Source: Guptibacillus hwajinpoensis (GTDB lineage Bacteria > Bacillota > Bacilli > Bacillales > Guptibacillaceae). Taken from it: a stretch of DNA of 52,914 nucleotides. How positions within the stretch are numbered: the stretch's first letter is position 1; the number at the start of each line of letters is the position of its first letter. The stretch covers positions 1-52,914 of the forward strand of contig NZ_JAIVKU010000010.1 in NCBI RefSeq assembly GCF_020524165.1. Reading direction: 5' to 3'. The notes under the pieces were generated by a model that was not told where the DNA came from, made no database searches, and saw nothing but the letters and a program-made list of their open reading frames with translations. The translations under genes and the position numbers were made by a program. Below are positions 49,529-52,914 of this stretch, piece after piece.

Positions 49529-49894
49529 ATGGATAAAATCTACCTGAACGGAATGAAATTCTATGGCTACCACGGTGTATTCCCGGAAGAAAACAAGCTT
49601 GGTCAACGTTTCTACGTAGATCTGACGCTAGAGGCAGATCTCTCGAAGGCTAGCCAATCAGATGACTTAAACTCTACAGTAAATTATGCAGATGCCTACA
49701 ATGCCATTAAAGAAATTGTAGAAGGAACACCTCGAAAATTAGTTGAAACAGTATCTGAGGAAATCGCAGGTAAGATGTTTCAACAATTTGAAATCGTCCG
49801 AGCGTGTACAGTTAAGGTGATTAAGCCAGATCCCCCAATAGATGGTCATTATGACTCTGTTGCGATCGAAATGAAGAGGGAACGAAATGAATAG
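49529..49894 (+). CDS. folB: Dihydroneopterin aldolase
   Basis: FolB converts dihydroneopterin to hydroxymethyl-dihydropterin. The 121-residue T-fold protein has FYGYHGVFPEENKLGQRFYVDL with the catalytic Glu, NYADAYNAIKEI, and VKVIKPDPPIDGHYDSVAIE. ATG 49529 follows ACAGGAG. Longer readings into folP are rejected. The stop overlaps folK by eight bases. Confidence 0.95.
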   Translation: MDKIYLNGMKFYGYHGVFPEENKLGQRFYVDLTLEADLSKASQSDDLNSTVNYADAYNAIKEIVEGTPRKLVETVSEEIAGKMFQQFEIVRACTVKVIKPDPPIDGHYDSVAIEMKRERNE

Positions 49895-50411
49895 TGTATA
49901 TATTGGAATTGGTTCCAACATCGGAGATAGAGAGAGTTATATCCAAACCTCATTGTTAAGGCTGCAAGAGTACCCAGGAGTACAGATTACTTCAACATCC
50001 TCTTTATATGAAACCGCCCCTGTTGGCGTAACAGAGCAAGGTCCATTTCTAAATATGGTAGCTTTGCTAGAAACAGAGATGAATGCTTTTCAGCTACTTG
50101 AGATTCTTCAGGGAATTGAACAATCTCTTGGAAGAGAGCGTGATATCAGGTGGGGGCCAAGAACCATAGACCTTGATATTTTGCTCTTTAATCATGAAAA
50201 TATTGTAGCAGAGGGGCTGGTAGTCCCACATCCTCGGCTTCTTCAAAGAGGATTCGTCCTCATTCCTCTTCATGAACTGAGTCCGGATATTATTATTCCG
50301 ACGACGAATAAAAGAATTGATTCCTATTTTAATCATATAGAAGATAAAGAAGGTGTACGTCTATGGAAGCGGAAATCTACGGGAGACGTATTCGCGCTTT
50401 TCGAAAGTTAA
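49887..50411 (+). CDS. folK: Hydroxymethyl-dihydropterin pyrophosphokinase
   Basis: FolK pyrophosphorylates hydroxymethyl-dihydropterin. The 174-residue protein has YIGIGSNIGDRESYI, SSLYETAPVG, and RWGPRTIDLDILLF with the magnesium-binding aspartates. AAGAGGG in the folB end precedes the ATG. The end overlaps yazB by 49 bases. Confidence 0.95.
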   Translation: MNSVYIGIGSNIGDRESYIQTSLLRLQEYPGVQITSTSSLYETAPVGVTEQGPFLNMVALLETEMNAFQLLEILQGIEQSLGRERDIRWGPRTIDLDILLFNHENIVAEGLVVPHPRLLQRGFVLIPLHELSPDIIIPTTNKRIDSYFNHIEDKEGVRLWKRKSTGDVFALFES

Positions 50412-50572
50412 AAGGTTACACTCAAGAACAGCTTGCAAGAGAATTAGGTGTATCGGTTTCTGTTCTAGGAGAAATTGAACGGGGAAACCGAAAGCCTACC
50501 ACTGAATTTATGCAATCAGTGGCAGAGAAGCTTAAGGTATCACTAGAAGAGCTCTTTCCCTTAGCCAAATAA
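50363..50572 (+). CDS. XRE-family HTH protein YazB
   Basis: This 69-residue protein is one Cro/CI helix-turn-helix domain: RRIRAFRKLKGYTQEQLARELGVSVSVLGEIERGNRKP (about residues 8-45). It may autoregulate or control the folate operon, but no target is known. AAGGTG precedes the ATG. It overlaps folK out of frame, as in B. subtilis. dusB, which follows it there, is missing here. Confidence 0.9.
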   Translation: MEAEIYGRRIRAFRKLKGYTQEQLARELGVSVSVLGEIERGNRKPTTEFMQSVAEKLKVSLEELFPLAK

Positions 50573-50792
50573 GAAATAGGGGTAAGATATGTTGAATAAA
50601 TGTACTTGCCCCAATGTCGTTTGTAATCTAGTGTTTCGTTTTATTGAACTAGAATTAAGGGTGAGTAAACGATGGATACGCTTTTTTAGCTGATCGTAAG
50701 AAGCCGACCAAATCATTGATCGTATGGTTTGGTTTGATCTATTCCAACAGAAGTATTTAAAATGTGTACTGATTGGAATAAAGACCATTTAG

Positions 50793-50821
50793 TTGACGAA
50801 ATGAACGGAGAGGCACATTAT
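50793..50821 (+). promoter_or_regulatory. Candidate sigma-A promoter, lysS upstream region P1
   Basis: TTGACG at 50793-50798 and CATTAT at 50816-50821 with a 17-base spacer. Confidence 0.5.
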
Positions 50822-50865
50822 AGTATCTTTGGTACTATACGCTACGGTATTTTGAAACGGGCGGT

Positions 50866-50894
50866 TTGACTTTCTAACTAGCATTTCCTATACT
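50866..50894 (+). promoter_or_regulatory. Candidate sigma-A promoter, lysS upstream region P2
   Basis: TTGACT at 50866-50871 and TATACT at 50889-50894 with a 17-base spacer, close to consensus. Predicted start about 50901. Confidence 0.65.
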
Positions 50895-50913
50895 ACATCT
50901 AGGAAATATTGGG

Positions 50914-50943
50914 CTGTCAGTAATGGTTACTGGCAGTTTTCTT
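50914..50943 (+). terminator. Intrinsic terminator between yazB and lysS
   Basis: CTGTCAGTAA pairs with TTACTGGCAG (10 bp, one G-U, loop TGG) followed by TTTTCTT. It may end the folate operon or a short leader RNA from P1 or P2. Confidence 0.75.
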
Positions 50944-51068
50944 CATATTTGTCATGATACACCCGGCGCATTTGTCATACACTTTTCTATACGGGAATGC
51001 TTGCTATTCATAGTGCTTTCCGATAAAGTTATAGCGGGATAAACATAGATTTGACAGGAGTGATAGAG

Positions 51069-52562
51069 ATGAGTCAGGAGCTTGAATTAAATGACCTTCT
51101 AAGAGTAAGAAGAGAAAAGCTTGACGTTCTAAAAGAGAACAATATTGATCCGTTCGGAAATCGTTTTGATCGTTCTCATACTGCTAGCAAAATGCTAGAA
51201 GAATTTGATTCTTTTACTAAAGAAGAACTAGCCGAAAAGAAGAAGACTGTTTCGTTAGCTGGTAGAATTATGACTAAGCGGGGAAAAGGAAAAGCAGGCT
51301 TTACACATATTCAGGATTTAACTGGTCAAATCCAGCTTTATATCCGAAAAGATACTGTTGGTGATGAGCAGTACGATCTTTTTGATTCCATGGATATTGG
51401 TGATATCATCGGAGTTAGCGGTGAGGCTTTTAAAACAAAAGTTGGAGAACTTTCTGTGAAGGTTAGTGATCTACATTTGCTTTCTAAGTCACTACGTCCA
51501 CTACCAGATAAATTTCATGGTTTAAAAGATGTTGAACAGCGCTATCGTCAGCGTTATCTTGATTTAATTATGAGCCCGGAATCAAAAGAAACGTTTATTG
51601 CAAGAAGTCGTATCATCCAATCAATGAGACGTTACCTGGATGATCAAGGTTTTCTTGAAGTGGAAACTCCAATGATGCATTCTATTCCGGGTGGGGCTTC
51701 GGCACGTCCTTTCGTTACTCACCATAATGCTCTTGATATGGAACTATACATGCGCATTGCTATCGAGCTTCATCTTAAGCGTTTAATTGTAGGCGGCATG
51801 GAACGCGTTTATGAAATCGGGCGCGTGTTTAGAAATGAAGGCGTATCGACAAGACATAACCCAGAGTTCACAATGCTTGAACTTTATGAAGCTTACGCAG
51901 ACTATAAAGATGTCATGACGTTAACCGAGGAAATGGTTGCTCATATTGCGAAAGAAGTAACGGGTTCTACAACAATCCAGTATGGTGATGAGGAAATCAA
52001 TCTTGAACCAGAGTGGAAGAGAGTGCATATGGTCGATGCAGTTAAAGAAGTAACAGGTGTCGACTTCTGGAAAGAAATGACGGATGAAGAAGCACGTAGC
52101 CTTGCTAAAGAGCACGGAGTAGATGTGAAAGAAACAATGGAGTTTGGTCACGTAGTAAATGAATTCTTTGAACAGAAAGTAGAAGATACGTTGATTCAAC
52201 CTACTTTTGTTTATGGTCACCCGGTAGCAATTTCTCCACTTGCTAAGAAAAACCCTGAAGATGGCCGTTTCACCGATCGTTTTGAGTTATTTATTGTAGC
52301 TCGTGAACACGCTAATGCATTTACAGAGCTCAATGATCCAATTGATCAAAGAGAACGATTTGAAGCACAGCTTGTAGAGCGGGAGCAAGGTAATGACGAG
52401 GCCCATATGATGGACCACGACTTTATCGAAGCGCTCGAATATGGACTACCACCAACCGGCGGTCTTGGTATTGGGATTGATCGTCTCGTAATGCTTCTTA
52501 CTAACTCCCCTTCTATTAGAGACGTTCTTCTGTTCCCACAGATGAGAAATACGGAACGATAG
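51069..52562 (+). CDS. lysS: Lysyl-tRNA synthetase, class II
   Basis: LysS charges tRNA-Lys. The 497-residue protein has an N-terminal OB fold for the anticodon (about 55-145) and a class II core. The core carries motif 1 (QRYRQRYLDLI region), motif 2 VFRNEGVSTRHNPEFTMLE, and motif 3 GGLGIGIDRLVMLLTN at the C terminus. ATG 51069 follows ACAGGAG. The ATG at 51051 would lie before that site and is rejected. Confidence 0.97.
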   Translation: MSQELELNDLLRVRREKLDVLKENNIDPFGNRFDRSHTASKMLEEFDSFTKEELAEKKKTVSLAGRIMTKRGKGKAGFTHIQDLTGQIQLYIRKDTVGDEQYDLFDSMDIGDIIGVSGEAFKTKVGELSVKVSDLHLLSKSLRPLPDKFHGLKDVEQRYRQRYLDLIMSPESKETFIARSRIIQSMRRYLDDQGFLEVETPMMHSIPGGASARPFVTHHNALDMELYMRIAIELHLKRLIVGGMERVYEIGRVFRNEGVSTRHNPEFTMLELYEAYADYKDVMTLTEEMVAHIAKEVTGSTTIQYGDEEINLEPEWKRVHMVDAVKEVTGVDFWKEMTDEEARSLAKEHGVDVKETMEFGHVVNEFFEQKVEDTLIQPTFVYGHPVAISPLAKKNPEDGRFTDRFELFIVAREHANAFTELNDPIDQRERFEAQLVEREQGNDEAHMMDHDFIEALEYGLPPTGGLGIGIDRLVMLLTNSPSIRDVLLFPQMRNTER

Positions 52563-52570
52563 AAGATTTG

Positions 52571-52607
52571 GAATGAAGTTCGTTAATCGAACTTCATTCT
52601 TTTTTTA
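52571..52607 (+). terminator. Terminator after lysS
   Basis: GAATGAAGTTCG pairs perfectly with CGAACTTCATTC around TTAAT and a T8 run follows. Confidence 0.95.
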
Positions 52608-52767
52608 TTTATTTCTCGTCCAGGCGCCTTATGGGAATGCTGTATTAGTGAGGGGTTCGAGTAAGTAAAGAAGAGATTGGAGTTAAAAGCGATTATTTGT
52701 GGATTAAAAAGCTTAAAAACAGAAATAATGGATGGTATATCTTTTTTAAAAAAAGATTAAAAAAGGG

Positions 52768-52796
52768 TTGCATAACAATTAAGACCCTGATATAGT
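52768..52796 (+). promoter_or_regulatory. Probable rRNA operon promoter P1
   Basis: TTGCAT at 52768-52773 and TATAGT at 52791-52796 with a 17-base spacer, preceded by an A/T-rich UP-like tract (A and T runs from 52741). Confidence 0.65.
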
Positions 52797-52851
52797 TATA
52801 TAGGTCGCCGCAACAACGCGGTTGACACGAAAAACAATTTCAAAAAAGTTG

Positions 52852-52881
52852 TTGACGCCAACTGAGTTAATATGGTATATT
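52852..52881 (+). promoter_or_regulatory. Probable rRNA operon promoter P2
   Basis: TTGACG at 52852-52857 and TATATT at 52876-52881 with an 18-base spacer. A GTCG/CGAC dyad follows in the leader. Tandem promoters after lysS fit the rRNA operon known at this place in B. subtilis; the 16S gene would start beyond the window. The 160 bases between the lysS terminator and P1 hold nothing I recognise. Confidence 0.72.
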
Positions 52882-52914
52882 AATAAAGTCGCTGAAAACG
52901 ACATTGAAAGAAAC

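Larger units (their letters stand above)
50573..51068. other. Structured intergenic region between yazB and lysS, in place of dusB
   Basis: About 500 bases without a convincing gene where B. subtilis has dusB. It holds inverted repeats at 50707-50733 (ACCAAATC/GGTTTGGT), 50819-50839 (TATAGTATC/GGTACTATA), 50883-50907 (ATTTCCTA/TAGGAAAT) and a terminator at 50914-50943, with two sigma-A-like promoters. A possible lysS promoter (TTGCTA-N17-TAAAGT) lies near 51000. No dus remnant was recognised. Confidence 0.55.

Noticed and set aside
50762..50869. 35-codon ORF between yazB and lysS
   Set aside because: No ribosome-binding site, no recognisable similarity, and it overlaps candidate promoter and hairpin sequences. 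Treated as chance.

Overview
This window is a contiguous, almost entirely forward-strand block of core genes from the origin-proximal region of a Bacillaceae chromosome. It runs from a 5S rRNA gene at the left edge to the promoter region of what is probably the next rRNA operon at the right edge. Gene order matches, as I recall it, the Bacillus subtilis segment between rrnA and rrnJ/W (csfB ... tmk ... abrB/metS ... spoVG ... mfd ... spoIIE ... ftsH ... folate genes ... lysS). Sporulation genes (csfB, yabG, sspF, fin, spoVT, yabP, yabQ, spoIIE and, by its name and control, spoVG) show a spore-former. Protein sequences are clearly related to, but distinct from, the subtilis group; I cannot name the species. 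Compared with B. subtilis the window lacks xpaC-yaaN, yaaR, yacD and dusB (yacF) at their usual places.

Layout. 1-0.7 kb: 5S rRNA and csfB. 0.8-5.5 kb: replication and signalling genes (PLP decarboxylase, tmk, darA, holB, ricT, yabA). 5.5-7.4 kb: RNA modification (trmN6, yazA, rsmI). 7.45-7.73 kb: abrB, the only clear reverse-strand gene. 8.2-14.3 kb: metS, tatD, yabE, rnmV, rsmA. 14.4-19 kb: yabG, veg, sspF, ispE, purR, ridA, spoVG. 19-23.3 kb: glmU, prs, ctc, pth, fin. 23.4-33.2 kb: mfd, spoVT, yabM, yabN, rqcP, yabP, yabQ, divIC, yabR. 33.4-33.7 kb: tRNA-Met and tRNA-Glu plus a partial tRNA-Glu duplication. 34-42.4 kb: spoIIE, yabS, yabT, tilS, hprT, ftsH. 42.6-45.5 kb: coaX, hslO, cysK. 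45.7-50.6 kb: the p-aminobenzoate/folate operon and yazB. 51-52.6 kb: lysS, followed by rRNA-type promoters.

The genes link several circuits. AbrB and SpoVT are paralogous transition and spore regulators, and spoVG carries a near-perfect sigma-H promoter. Gin (CsfB) and Fin tune the forespore sigma factors, and fin and spoVT both have sigma-G-like promoters. The folate operon has a textbook TRAP-type (G/T)AG repeat over the pabA Shine-Dalgarno, linking tryptophan level to a glutamine amidotransferase likely shared by folate and tryptophan synthesis. RNase M5, KsgA, RsmI, TrmN6, Pth, RqcP, TilS and two aminoacyl-tRNA synthetases form a translation and RNA-quality cluster.

I found no defence island, prophage, CRISPR array, insertion sequence or biosynthetic cluster. 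The most interesting signals are regulatory or scars: the 28-bp tRNA-Glu 3'-end duplication, the TRAP site, promoter-plus-terminator leaders before metS and lysS, an SD-sequestering hairpin before yabS, a ctc hairpin that only read-through RNA could form, and perfect Spo0A boxes near abrB. All comparisons with B. subtilis rest on memory of that genome, not on a search.
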